From Flavobacterium sp. ENC (GTDB taxonomy: Bacteria > Bacteroidota > Bacteroidia > Flavobacteriales > Flavobacteriaceae): a DNA stretch of 64,000 nt. A model generated the notes under the pieces. It searched no databases and was not told where the DNA came from. It saw nothing but the letters and a program-made list of their open reading frames with translations. The translations under genes and the position numbers were made by a program. The stretch is taken from contig NZ_JAJMOY010000002.1 of NCBI RefSeq assembly GCF_020991415.1, positions 186,001 through 250,000 on the forward strand. The letters are read 5' to 3'. This document shows positions 52,595 to 60,232 of the stretch, piece after piece (the stretch's first letter is position 1; every line of letters begins with the position of its first letter).

Positions 52595-52783
52595 CTATTT
52601 TTTAGTATCTGATTTTTGTTTCAGGTCCTTCACTTTATCGGAAGAAAGATGATTTGAATCATCGTCTGTGAATTCTTCGATGGTCTTGGTAGTATTATTC
52701 TTTCCTTTTGATTGATGAAGATTTTCTACCGTGTCTTTTTCCGGACAGTGGTCATTGTCAGGATCGTAATTCTTTTCTGTCAT
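52595..52783 (-). CDS. small acidic hydrophilic protein
   Basis: 62 residues, almost entirely polar (YDPDNDHCPEKDTVENL ... TDDDSNHLSSDKVKDLKQKS) and probably disordered. It lies upstream of the small membrane protein on the same strand. The sequence GTTAATTCTATAATG on the minus strand at 52851-52865 is about 70 nt upstream and resembles elements in front of other genes of this class. Confidence 0.5.
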   Translation of the reverse strand: MTEKNYDPDNDHCPEKDTVENLHQSKGKNNTTKTIEEFTDDDSNHLSSDKVKDLKQKSDTKK

Positions 52784-53087
52784 GACTATTAAATTTATAA
52801 TTGGTGTGCACTAATTCAACTATCAAAAGTAAGACTATAACACCATTTTTCATTATAGAATTAACTTTTCTCATTATATAATTTTCAGCGTATTTGGTTT
52901 TTTTTTAAAGTACAGGGGAAAATTCACACGAAATTTACAGAATGATAATTATATAATTTTGCAAAAAGATATTGTAAAAAAATATTTCTAAAAATTTAGA
53001 ATCTTTGTTTTATACTGTTGCTTTACAAATTAATGGTAGGCAATATTGACGTTCGATGCTCTTATTTATAACCAAAAATAGACTATT
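52784..53087. other. 304-bp divergent spacer
   Basis: AT-rich promoter region between the small acidic gene and the receiver-like gene. It holds the AATTCTATAATG element at 52851-52865. No gene or repeat is seen. Confidence 0.5.
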
Positions 53088-53552
53088 ATGAATATAAATG
53101 GACCTATTCTGCTTATAGAAAATAATCAGGGTGATCGTAAATTATTTATGGAGATATTCTCTGAATTGGAATTTTCTAATGAAGTTCTGTATTTTAACTC
53201 AGCCAGTAATGCGTATCATTACCTGACTTCACGAAAAATTGAAGCGTTTTTAATATTTTCAGATATAGTTCTGCTTAATACAGACGATGAGAAACGCATA
53301 CATATTACGTATGAAAATCTTAGTATAGAGTTAAACTGTCCCTGTTTGTTTTTTACAACATCCTTTACACAGTGTTTTGTGATAGATCTTTATTCTGTTC
53401 CGCCACAAAGCTATGTCATTAAGCCATACAATTATGACAAATTGAAACAGATTATTAAAAACGTTCTGGACTATTGGTCTCAAATAAAATCTATAGAAGA
53501 TTATAAAATTGATCCTTTACGACGAAAAAACATCAAAAATAATTTGAATTAG
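53088..53552 (+). CDS. divergent receiver-domain protein
   Basis: 154 residues. The fold resembles a CheY-like receiver: ILLIENNQGDRKLFMEIFSE at the start, an Asp in FLIFSDIVLLNTDDEK, CLFFTTSFTQ, and YVIKPYNYDKLKQI with the conserved Lys-Pro. The acidic triad is reduced to ENN, so metal-dependent phosphorylation may be weakened. No output domain and no partner kinase nearby. Confidence 0.68.
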   Translation: MNINGPILLIENNQGDRKLFMEIFSELEFSNEVLYFNSASNAYHYLTSRKIEAFLIFSDIVLLNTDDEKRIHITYENLSIELNCPCLFFTTSFTQCFVIDLYSVPPQSYVIKPYNYDKLKQIIKNVLDYWSQIKSIEDYKIDPLRRKNIKNNLN

Positions 53553-53553
53553 T

Positions 53554-53589
53554 GAAAAACCGGTAGCTGTTTAGGTTACTGGTTTTTTT
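53554..53589 (+). terminator. terminator after receiver-like gene
   Basis: AAAACCGGTAGC and GGTTACTGGTTTT with a short loop and T7. Confidence 0.7.
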
Positions 53590-53639
53590 ATAGATTTTGA
53601 TTAGGGAAAGTTTTTTTCGGGATCAGTCCTAAAACTTCC

Positions 53640-53800
53640 GGAGCATAAAAAAATTACCGCGAAGAACGCCAGTTTTTTACTCTTAGCTTTATAAAAGGCA
53701 AAGTTCGCAGAGCTAAATTATATAAAGCTTTGCGAACTTTGGATTTTTCTAAAGTATTCTCAGATAAAAATTTTGCGTTCCTTGCGGTAAAAAATCAGAA
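53640..53800. repeat. CGCAAAG-family inverted repeat region
   Basis: CAAAGTTCGCAGAGCT (53699-53714) pairs with AAGCTTTGCGAACTTTG (about 53726-53742). Flanking ACCGCGAAGAACGCCAG and GCGTTCCTTGCGGTAA pair again at longer range, giving a nested hairpin of about 140 nt. No gene lies between 53553 and 53863. Confidence 0.75.
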
Positions 53801-53863
53801 AGCATATTTTTGATTTATATAATTTTACCGATTTGTTACAGAATTCCCATGTTTATAAAAAAA

Positions 53864-54259
53864 TTAAGATTGGGAAATATGTTCTTCCTCAGTTTCAATT
53901 TTTTTGATTTCTACTTTTTCCTTTTTAATGGCTTGTCTCAGCAGCCCGAACAGACTCATATAAATATTAGCTACAAAAACCAAAGAAAATCCCGCAATGA
54001 TATAGCCGCGCCAGTCATCAAGAAGTAACTTATAATCGGAGAAAATAATAAAAAAGATAGTGACATAATGACTGAAGCAATACTCGCAGGTAAAAAGATA
54101 AAAAGCCTTTCTAATTAATAGGGTACGTCCGTTTGCAGCATTTTTGACACACCATTCCCTTGGTTCGCGAAATATTTCTTCGTGGGTAACGGACCAGCTG
54201 ATACAGGAGATAGGGATGGCAAGAACAAAAAGCCAGATGATTTGAGTACTAATATCCAT
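53864..54259 (-). CDS. small membrane protein with CxxC motif
   Basis: 131 residues. Hydrophobic segments at about 5-23, 60-78 and 87-108, and a charged C-terminal tail (KKEKVEIKKIETEEEH). Between helices lies FREPREWCVKN and then YLFTCEYCFSHYVTIFF, where CEYC could bind metal or be redox-active. I do not assign a family. Monocistronic. Confidence 0.65.
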   Translation of the reverse strand: MDISTQIIWLFVLAIPISCISWSVTHEEIFREPREWCVKNAANGRTLLIRKAFYLFTCEYCFSHYVTIFFIIFSDYKLLLDDWRGYIIAGFSLVFVANIYMSLFGLLRQAIKKEKVEIKKIETEEEHISQS

Positions 54260-54372
54260 GATAGTAATTGTTTAATTTGTTTAGGATCAATTTCTTAAAA
54301 TTACAACAATACCTGCTTCCAAATTTATATAGTTTTTAAATTCAGTTATAAAATTTTACAACCGGGCATAAA

Positions 54373-54408
54373 AAAACAGCCGTTACAAACAATTCGCAAC
54401 GGCTGTAT
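54373..54408 (-). terminator. terminator after the second acidic protein
   Basis: ACAGCCGTT and AACGGCTGT around a 13-nt loop, with the plus-strand A7 giving a minus-strand T tract. Confidence 0.75.
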
Positions 54409-54431
54409 CATGCAATTTTTTTTGAAATAAA

Positions 54432-54833
54432 TTATTCTCTCGGATGGTTTTCGTGAAAATGCTCGTCGGATTCCTCCAGGTCTTCACTGTTATCATCGTT
54501 GTCCAGATCACCGTCTTTTTCAAGGTGATCGATATCATTCTGGTTAAAATCTTCATCAAGATTATCAGGCTCGTCATTGGTAATATGCTCATCCTCATTG
54601 ATTACACGTTCCTCATTCGGAATATTTTCATTTCTGTTGTAATCATTTGTTTCGTGATTGATATCATGCAAATCATCTTCCTTGTATTGCATTTCTTCTT
54701 CATTTTCATTGAAAGGATCTTTATCAAATAAATTTTCTACTGAAGAATCTCTTTTTTCATCTGTAAGTGTATTTTCATCATGGTGAAAATGACGTTCAAC
54801 CTGACCGTAATTTTCCGTGGTTTCATTTTTCAT
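54432..54833 (-). CDS. highly acidic, probably disordered protein
   Basis: 133 residues dominated by Asp, Glu, Asn and His (DEDFNQNDIDHLEKDGDLDN). It has no predicted fold. It shares the ITNDE element and the D/E-rich middle and short basic ending (HENHPRE) with the protein at 18460-18921, but the overall sequence is well diverged. It is probably a paralogue with the same protective or buffering role, whatever that is. Confidence 0.65.
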   Translation of the reverse strand: MKNETTENYGQVERHFHHDENTLTDEKRDSSVENLFDKDPFNENEEEMQYKEDDLHDINHETNDYNRNENIPNEERVINEDEHITNDEPDNLDEDFNQNDIDHLEKDGDLDNDDNSEDLEESDEHFHENHPRE

Positions 54834-55183
54834 AATGTTATATTTTAAATTAATTATTTTTAGTTGCCAGCGCCTTTTTCATGTCTTTTAGAGAAAATGC
54901 GATGCTCTGCTGTTTGATTGTGTTGTTTACAAATTTAAAGGAGAAACCAGCACTATGCCTTACATAAAATCAAGTCTGTACTTCTATAATTAACAGTAAC
55001 TTAAAGGTGAATTCCTCTGTATTTGAATATTGTAATTTTAGTATCGAATTTTGTAAGAAGTTCATTTTTGTTACCTTTTAAATTTGTCTGGTTACTATTT
55101 AATTACAGAAAGTTCTTATGATTTTAAGGAATTTGATGTGTACGATTTTAACCTGACTATTTTTAAACTTAAATAAGATAGAT
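54834..55183. other. 350-bp divergent spacer
   Basis: Promoter region for the acidic protein and the CinA-like gene. TAAATTTG on the minus strand near 54940 is -7-like for the acidic gene. TTCTATAATTAACAG (54982-54996) is a 15-mer identical to one at 19000-19014. No gene. Confidence 0.5.
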
Positions 55184-55663
55184 ATGCCAAGTCAAAATGT
55201 TATCGAATGCTGCGAGGCTTTAATAGAAAAGAAACTGACTATATGTTTTGTCGAAAGTGCATCGGCAGGGAAACTTAGTTATGAGTTTTCAACCGTTATG
55301 AATTCAGGCCGCATACTGATTGGCGGTTTGGTCTGTTACCACGAATCCATGAAAGAAGATTTATTGCTTATTCCAAAAGGAACCATTAAACAATATACAG
55401 CAGAGTCTGCAATAGTAACCAAATTCATGGCAAAGAATTTTCATCGTTTTGTGACATCTGATATTTGTGTAGCATTAACAGGTTTAACAACACCAGGCGG
55501 AAGCGAAAGCCCCACCAAACCCGTGGGCACCATATTTCTGTATTTTATATTTCCCCACAAGGAAATGGCCAGAAGATATGAATTCAAAGGAACTCCCGAA
55601 GAAATTGTTCGTCAGGCTATTGATATGGTAGCTACGGTGATTTACAACGAAATAAAAGACTAG
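55184..55663 (+). CDS. CinA C-terminal domain protein
   Basis: 159 residues, the stand-alone C-terminal domain of CinA (PncC-like, nicotinamide mononucleotide deamidase in characterised members). Motifs: CFVESASAGKLSYEF (ESCTGG region with the usual Cys-Thr-Gly changed to Ala-Ser-Ala), ILIGGLVCYHESMKEDLL, and ALTGLTTPGGSESPTKPVGT. The change in the first motif leaves the Ser in place but weakens confidence that it is a canonical deamidase. Monocistronic. Confidence 0.82.
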   Translation: MPSQNVIECCEALIEKKLTICFVESASAGKLSYEFSTVMNSGRILIGGLVCYHESMKEDLLLIPKGTIKQYTAESAIVTKFMAKNFHRFVTSDICVALTGLTTPGGSESPTKPVGTIFLYFIFPHKEMARRYEFKGTPEEIVRQAIDMVATVIYNEIKD

Positions 55664-56023
55664 GAATACTTTCTCTTAAGGATCCATTAAACCAAAATCA
55701 TTATTTCTAGTGAGGGATTTATAAGTTTAAAACAAATTAAATTGAAACGTTAAAATACTATAAGACGAGTAAAAAACACTCTTTTTTAATTGTTTTAGAA
55801 GAAGATTGGGATAAAAAAGAATGGGTATCAGCGGTTTGAAAAATCAGAATATAAGGCCTTTTTAAAAAACACACCATTTTTAAGGTATTTTTAAGTATAG
55901 GTATAAGTTTTTGATATTCAGTGGTTTATTTTGCTTTTTCGTCTTTTTATAACTTTACGTAAAAAGAGGATGCCTTAATAGCAAATATGTATTCGTAAAT
56001 TAGCTTCAAATAAATAAATCCAA
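55664..56023. other. 360-bp spacer with possible promoter for the TauE gene
   Basis: AT-rich. A candidate -33/-7 pair, TTG at 55931 and TAACTTTA at 55950-55957, is spaced 16 nt. No gene or repeat seen. Confidence 0.35.
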
Positions 56024-56860
56024 ATGACAGTACTCACATTTACCCTGATCATGATTCTGGGGGCATTTTTAGCTGGTTTTATAGGTTCATTATCAGGATT
56101 GGGCGGCGGAATCATTATTATTCCCCTTTTGACAATTGTTCTCGGAGTTGATATTCATTATGCCATCGGAGCCGCTTTGGTCTCTGTGATTGCAACCTCT
56201 TCCGGTTCAGCCGCAGCATATGTAAAAGAAGGCATTACCAATATGCGTCTGGGGATTTTTCTTGAAATAGCCACTACTTTGGGAGCTGTGGGAGGAGCAT
56301 TGCTTTCGGTCATTGCGCCAACGTCATTCATCGCCGTTTTGTTCGGACTTACCCTGATTTTCTCGGCCATCAATTCGTTACGAAAAAAAGAAGAACATAT
56401 TGTTTTGGAATCCAGTCCACTGGCCAAAAAACTAAAGTTAGAAGGATCTTATCCATCGCATGACGGTCAGGTAATCCGTTATGGAACCAAAAATGTAATA
56501 GGAGGGTTCAGCATGATGGGAATTGCCGGAATGATGTCCGGATTATTAGGAATTGGTTCCGGAGCTTTTAAGGTAATTGCCATGGACAATATCATGCGAA
56601 TTCCGTTTAAGGTTTCTACCACTACCAGTAATTTCATGATGGGCGTAACGGCAATGGCAAGTTCAGTGATCTACATCCAAAAAGGATACATCGAGCCCGG
56701 AATTTGTATGCCGGTAGTGATCGGTGTATTGTTCGGAGCCATGGCGGGAGCTAAAATATTAGTTCGTACGAACCCTAAAAAACTGCGTATCTTTTTTGCG
56801 TGCCTGATTTTTGTACTGGCGTTAAACATGATTTACAGCGGACTTAATGGAAAAATCTAA
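56024..56860 (+). CDS. TauE/SafE family membrane permease
   Basis: 278 residues with eight or so TM helices in two repeats. The first begins LIMILGAFLAGFIGSLSGLG then GGIIIIPLLTIVLG; the second is MGIAGMMSGLLGIGSGAFKV. The G.GGG and G.GSG motifs are typical. The family exports sulfite, sulfoacetate or related organic anions. It is followed 4 nt later by a DUF1634 gene, a conserved pair found in many genomes. The transported anion is unknown. Confidence 0.92.
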   Translation: MTVLTFTLIMILGAFLAGFIGSLSGLGGGIIIIPLLTIVLGVDIHYAIGAALVSVIATSSGSAAAYVKEGITNMRLGIFLEIATTLGAVGGALLSVIAPTSFIAVLFGLTLIFSAINSLRKKEEHIVLESSPLAKKLKLEGSYPSHDGQVIRYGTKNVIGGFSMMGIAGMMSGLLGIGSGAFKVIAMDNIMRIPFKVSTTTSNFMMGVTAMASSVIYIQKGYIEPGICMPVVIGVLFGAMAGAKILVRTNPKKLRIFFACLIFVLALNMIYSGLNGKI

Positions 56861-56864
56861 AGTT

Positions 56865-57254
56865 ATGACACAGGAAAAATTCGGAGAAAAAGATTTTCAG
56901 AAAATCGTGGGTAATTTATTGCGCTACGGTGTCTGGATTTCTTTATCGGTTGCCTTTATCGGAGGGATTGTTTATTTGCTGCATCACGGTAGTGACATCG
57001 AAAATTATTCGGTCTTTAAGGAAAATGACCGAAATATTTTTAAAGTAATTGGGGCTGTTTATCAGGGTGTAATTCAGGGCAGGGGAGAATCTATTATATT
57101 TTTGGGGATTGTATTGCTTTTTCTGACCCCGGTTTTTAGGGTACTACTTTCGCTATTTTCATTTCTTCTGGAAAAGGATTATCTGTATGTGGTGATTACT
57201 GCAATTGTAATCTGTATCATTATTATGAGTATTTCCTTTGGATTTTCTCATTGA
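56865..57254 (+). CDS. DUF1634 membrane protein
   Basis: 129 residues from the ATG at 56865, 4 nt after the TauE stop. An in-frame ATG at 56847 would overlap by 14 nt, and is possible. Three TM helices: LRYGVWISLSVAFIGGIVYL, IIFLGIVLLFLTPVFRVLLS and YVVITAIVICIIIMSISFGF. DUF1634 proteins are regular partners of TauE-like permeases, probably as an accessory subunit. Confidence 0.88.
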   Translation: MTQEKFGEKDFQKIVGNLLRYGVWISLSVAFIGGIVYLLHHGSDIENYSVFKENDRNIFKVIGAVYQGVIQGRGESIIFLGIVLLFLTPVFRVLLSLFSFLLEKDYLYVVITAIVICIIIMSISFGFSH

Positions 57255-57293
57255 AAATAATTTACACTTTGAGTTATTATGAAAAGTTTATTT

Positions 57294-57319
57294 CACGCAA
57301 AGACGCAAAGTCGCAAAGT
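57294..57319. repeat. single arm of the 26-bp CGCAAAG element
   Basis: CACGCAAAGACGCAAAGTCG then CAAAGT, identical to the left arm at 57521-57546. It is followed by a decayed complementary arm (ACTTTACGTCTTTGCTG, about 57340-57355). Confidence 0.85.
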
Positions 57320-57520
57320 TTTTTTATTAAATTTTACTTTACGTCTTTGCTGAATTATAAAAATAACTAGTTTGGTATCATTCAAAACTGTGTCAGGGGG
57401 AGCGGAGTCGAAGCCCTTTTGATGTAAAAGTCCTCAATTCCGCTCAGGATGACAATGATTTCTGTAAGAATAAGCTGTTTTATTCAAATTTATACAGTCA
57501 TCTATAGAAAGGTTTAATTT

Positions 57521-57588
57521 CACGCAAAGACGCAAAGTCGCAAAGTGAAATTTAGTAAAATAACTTTGCGACTTTGCGTCTTTGCGTG
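57521..57588. repeat. perfect 26-bp inverted repeat of the CGCAAAG family
   Basis: The 26-bp arm at 57521-57546 (CACGCAAAGACGCAAAGTCG CAAAGT) is perfectly complementary to 57563-57588, with a 16-nt AT-rich loop. It lies after the stop of the minus-strand thiolase and may also end its transcript. Between it and the single arm at 57294 lies another common flavobacterial sequence (GGGGAGCGGAGTCGAAGCCC). Confidence 0.9.
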
Positions 57589-57627
57589 ATTAAAAAATAG
57601 ACTTTAAAAAAAATAGGCTTTAATGAA

Positions 57628-58908
57628 TTATTTTTCAATAATCATAGTAATTCCCTGTCCACCTGCGGCACAAATAGAGATAAAACCTCTTCCTGAACCC
57701 TTTTCGTGAAGCAATTTAGCCATTACGCCAATAATTCTTCCTCCGGTTGCAGCAAAAGGATGAGCTGCCGCAAGACTGCTTCCTTTTACATTAAGTTTGC
57801 TTCGGTCGATAGCGCCGAGCGGCTTTTTAAGTCCAATGGCTGCACTAAGTTCAGGGCTTTCCCAAATTTTAAGCGTTGCCAGAACCTGGGCAGCAAAAGC
57901 TTCGTGAATTTCATAATAATCAAAATCCTGCAGCGTCAGGTTTGCTTTTTCGAGCATTCTCGAGGCAGCAAACAAAGGCGCGAGCAATAAATTTTGTTGG
58001 TTTTTTACATACTCGATAGCGGCAACTTCCGCATGGGTAATGTACGCCAGAATCGGTAAATTATGTGCTTTGGCCCATTCCTCACTCGCCAAAAGAATGC
58101 TGGATGCGCCATCGGTAAGCGGCGTAGAGTTTCCGGCTGTAAGTGTTCCGTTGTTTTTATCGAATGCCGGAGCCAGTTTGGCCAGCTTTTCCAAAGTACT
58201 GTCTTTTCGTAAATTATTGTCCCTATCCAGTCCGTTAAAAGGCGTAATCATATCGCTGAAAAAACCTTCGTCATACGCTTTTGCCATATTCAGATGACTT
58301 TGCAAGGCCAGCTGATCCTGATCTTCTCTGGCAATCTGATAATATTTAGCCGTAATTTCGGTATGTCCTCCCATCGAAAGACCGGTTTGTGATTCTTCAT
58401 TTCTGGGTACTAACGGCGTCAGGTCTTTTGGTCGGATTTTCAAAAAGGTTTTGATTTTTTCTCCCAATGATTTTGCTTTTCTGGCGTCGAGCAGTATTTT
58501 TCGCAGCTTTTCACTCACCGCAATCGGCATATCGCTAATGGAATCAACACCACATGCAATTCCGGATTCGATCTGTCCCAGTGCAATTTTATTGGCAATG
58601 TAAATAGCACTTTCAATTCCAGTGTCACATGCCTGTTGTAAGTCGCAGGCCGGAGTGGCGGGATCAAGGGCCGTTCTCATGACGCATTCACGAATCAGGT
58701 TATTGTCGGTAGTATGTTTGATCACAGCGCCGCCCACTACTTCTCCGAGTAATTGGCCTTGCAGGTTATATTTTTCAATAAGACCATCCAGTGTGGCGGT
58801 CATCATTTGCAAATTACTAACGTCTGAATAGAACGTATTCGCTCTCGCAAACGGAATCCTGTTATACCCCACAATTGCTACTTTTCTAATGGTGTCCTGA
58901 TTTCCCAT
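57628..58908 (-). CDS. acetyl-CoA C-acyltransferase (thiolase)
   Basis: 426 residues. Thiolase landmarks: the acylated Cys in CDLQQACDTGIESAI, DYYEIHEAFAAQVLAT with the catalytic His, SSLAAAHPFAATGGRI with the second His, and ISICAAGGQG with the proton-transfer Cys. The length and insert fit the FadI/MmgB-like long thiolases of fatty acid beta-oxidation rather than biosynthetic acetoacetyl-CoA thiolase. No fadB-like partner is beside it, so it may act alone or with a distant operon. Confidence 0.92.
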   Translation of the reverse strand: MGNQDTIRKVAIVGYNRIPFARANTFYSDVSNLQMMTATLDGLIEKYNLQGQLLGEVVGGAVIKHTTDNNLIRECVMRTALDPATPACDLQQACDTGIESAIYIANKIALGQIESGIACGVDSISDMPIAVSEKLRKILLDARKAKSLGEKIKTFLKIRPKDLTPLVPRNEESQTGLSMGGHTEITAKYYQIAREDQDQLALQSHLNMAKAYDEGFFSDMITPFNGLDRDNNLRKDSTLEKLAKLAPAFDKNNGTLTAGNSTPLTDGASSILLASEEWAKAHNLPILAYITHAEVAAIEYVKNQQNLLLAPLFAASRMLEKANLTLQDFDYYEIHEAFAAQVLATLKIWESPELSAAIGLKKPLGAIDRSKLNVKGSSLAAAHPFAATGGRIIGVMAKLLHEKGSGRGFISICAAGGQGITMIIEK

Positions 58909-59363
58909 ATCCTGATGCTGTTTTATTTTTGATTTGATATTAAAAGTAATCCTAAAAAAGAGTACGTATGCTTTTTGTACGTTCTGATTTAGGAGGTTAA
59001 ATTTAATATTTTAAATTCTTATTCAGGAAACTTTTTATAAGGAATACAGCAGGATTGTATTTTCAGAGTAAGTTTGTCATTCCGAGGAACGAGGAATCAA
59101 ATGAGCTGCGTACAGATTGTTGGCGAATGTCTGATGTGATTCGTTTCAACATAAAAAAGCAACCCGGTTATGAGTTGCTTTTCTGTTTGATTATGCTACT
59201 TGGCTCATGGTTTCTTGCGCAAAGTCAGAGATGTTTGCCAACTTTTTGTGAGAAGACTTCGGAGAGATGAGTTTATTCTGTTTTTATAGTTGTGATGCTG
59301 AAGTTAAGAAAATTTGTACAACAGATAATATAAAATTATCAATCTTGGAATATTACAAAAAAA
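58909..59363. other. 455-bp spacer with duplicated block
   Basis: It contains a CATTCCGAGGAACGAGGAAT palindrome (about 59079-59098) and the block 59153-59267, which recurs at 60084-60202. On the minus strand a short open stretch in this block reads SPKSSHKKLANISDFAQETM then SQVA-stop, which may be a leftover C-terminal coding tail. Confidence 0.6.
59153..59267. repeat. direct duplication, copy A
   Basis: About 115 bp beginning AAAAAAGCAACCCGGTTATG and ending ACTTCGGAGAG. It is about 80 per cent identical to 60084-60202. Each copy starts with the minus-strand terminator hairpin AAGCAAC/GTTGCTT. The copies flank the deleted Rhs fragment and one immunity gene. Confidence 0.85.
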
Positions 59364-59807
59364 TCAATATTTTGGAAAAACCAAAAAACAATTACTACAT
59401 ATTAGCGAGTTATTACTTTTTATATTTAAATCGGTCAATAAATCATTTGTTACTGGACAATACTTCCAACTAAAACTTTCATTAACTGATTTATCAATAT
59501 CAAACCAATAAAATAAATAGATATTTATTTTGTTTAAAGTTTTATTTATTTTCGGTAAAATATCAATAATTTGAGAATTCAGTTTGAATTTAATATTGTG
59601 TAAATCATCACTCTCCCCTGATAACAATCGCATATATTCATCATGAAATTCTTGTGCCCATAATTTATAATCTATAAAGTCTTCTAAATATTTATAAGCT
59701 ATATCATTTAATGAGATAGGCTTTTCATTTCTCATATCCCATATTGTCTCTTCCTGATTAGCCCACATTATTTTGTATAAAATTTTATTACTTACTAAAT
59801 CTTCCAT
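59364..59807 (-). CDS. probable immunity protein of a polymorphic toxin
   Basis: 147 residues, AT-rich and soluble. The sequence has LNDIAYKYLEDFIDYKLWAQ, an acidic middle and a C-terminal Cys pair (NNSLICSNCFLVF). I cannot name a family. Its start overlaps the 3' end of the truncated Rhs fragment by 20 nt, the usual toxin-immunity arrangement, and this is the basis of the call. The cognate toxin domain is missing. Confidence 0.6.
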   Translation of the reverse strand: MEDLVSNKILYKIMWANQEETIWDMRNEKPISLNDIAYKYLEDFIDYKLWAQEFHDEYMRLLSGESDDLHNIKFKLNSQIIDILPKINKTLNKINIYLFYWFDIDKSVNESFSWKYCPVTNDLLTDLNIKSNNSLICSNCFLVFPKY

Positions 59808-60042
59808 CCGTTAATAATTTTTTTGCAGTTTGATAATTTTTTTTCCCAGAAGATAACCACTTTCCTAATCTACCATCCCAGAGCCTCAGCTGAAAAGCCT
59901 CCATTCCTGTTTCGTCATCCTTTTCCTGTCCCTGAAAAGCATAACGATAATCAGAGAAAGCATTATGTCCTGGCAATTGTTCTCCAAAAGGGTAATAATC
60001 TGCTAAAACCAAATATAGTTTTTTCTTTTTGGTAAAGTGCAA
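59788..60042 (-). pseudogene. truncated Rhs core with deleted toxin domain
   Basis: The open stretch begins at a non-ATG codon. It contains the Rhs-associated core: DYYPFGEQLPGHNAFSDYRY, AFQGQEKDDETGMEAFQLRL then WDGRLGKWLS. In complete proteins the core is followed by WLS.DP and a toxin domain of 100-200 residues. Here it jumps directly to SGKKNYQTAKKLLTDGRFSK and stops. The upstream shell repeats are also missing. The fragment keeps the core and the last 20 or so codons of a toxin, so an internal deletion has removed the toxin. It overlaps the immunity gene. Confidence 0.75.
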
Positions 60043-60083
60043 TATCGGGAATGTGTAAAAACTATAATCGAAACTGACGGCAC

Positions 60084-60202
60084 AAAAAAAGCAACCCGAT
60101 TATGAATTGCTTTTTTGTTTGATTATGCTTCTTTTGGATTATCGTTGCGAGTGCAAAGTCAGAGACGTTTGTGCAGCTTTTTATGAGAAAACTTCGGAGA
60201 GC
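60084..60202. repeat. direct duplication, copy B
   Basis: Second copy of the block described at 59153-59267, with the same hairpin (AAGCAACCCG ... GAATTGCTT) and the GTGCAAAGTCAGAGACGTTT segment. Confidence 0.85.
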
Positions 60203-60232
60203 TGAATATGGGTTTGTTTTATAACCTCAGTT

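Noticed and set aside
59788..60042. Functional Rhs toxin gene
   Set aside because: Only the core fragment remains, with no shell repeats, no toxin domain and no proper start codon.
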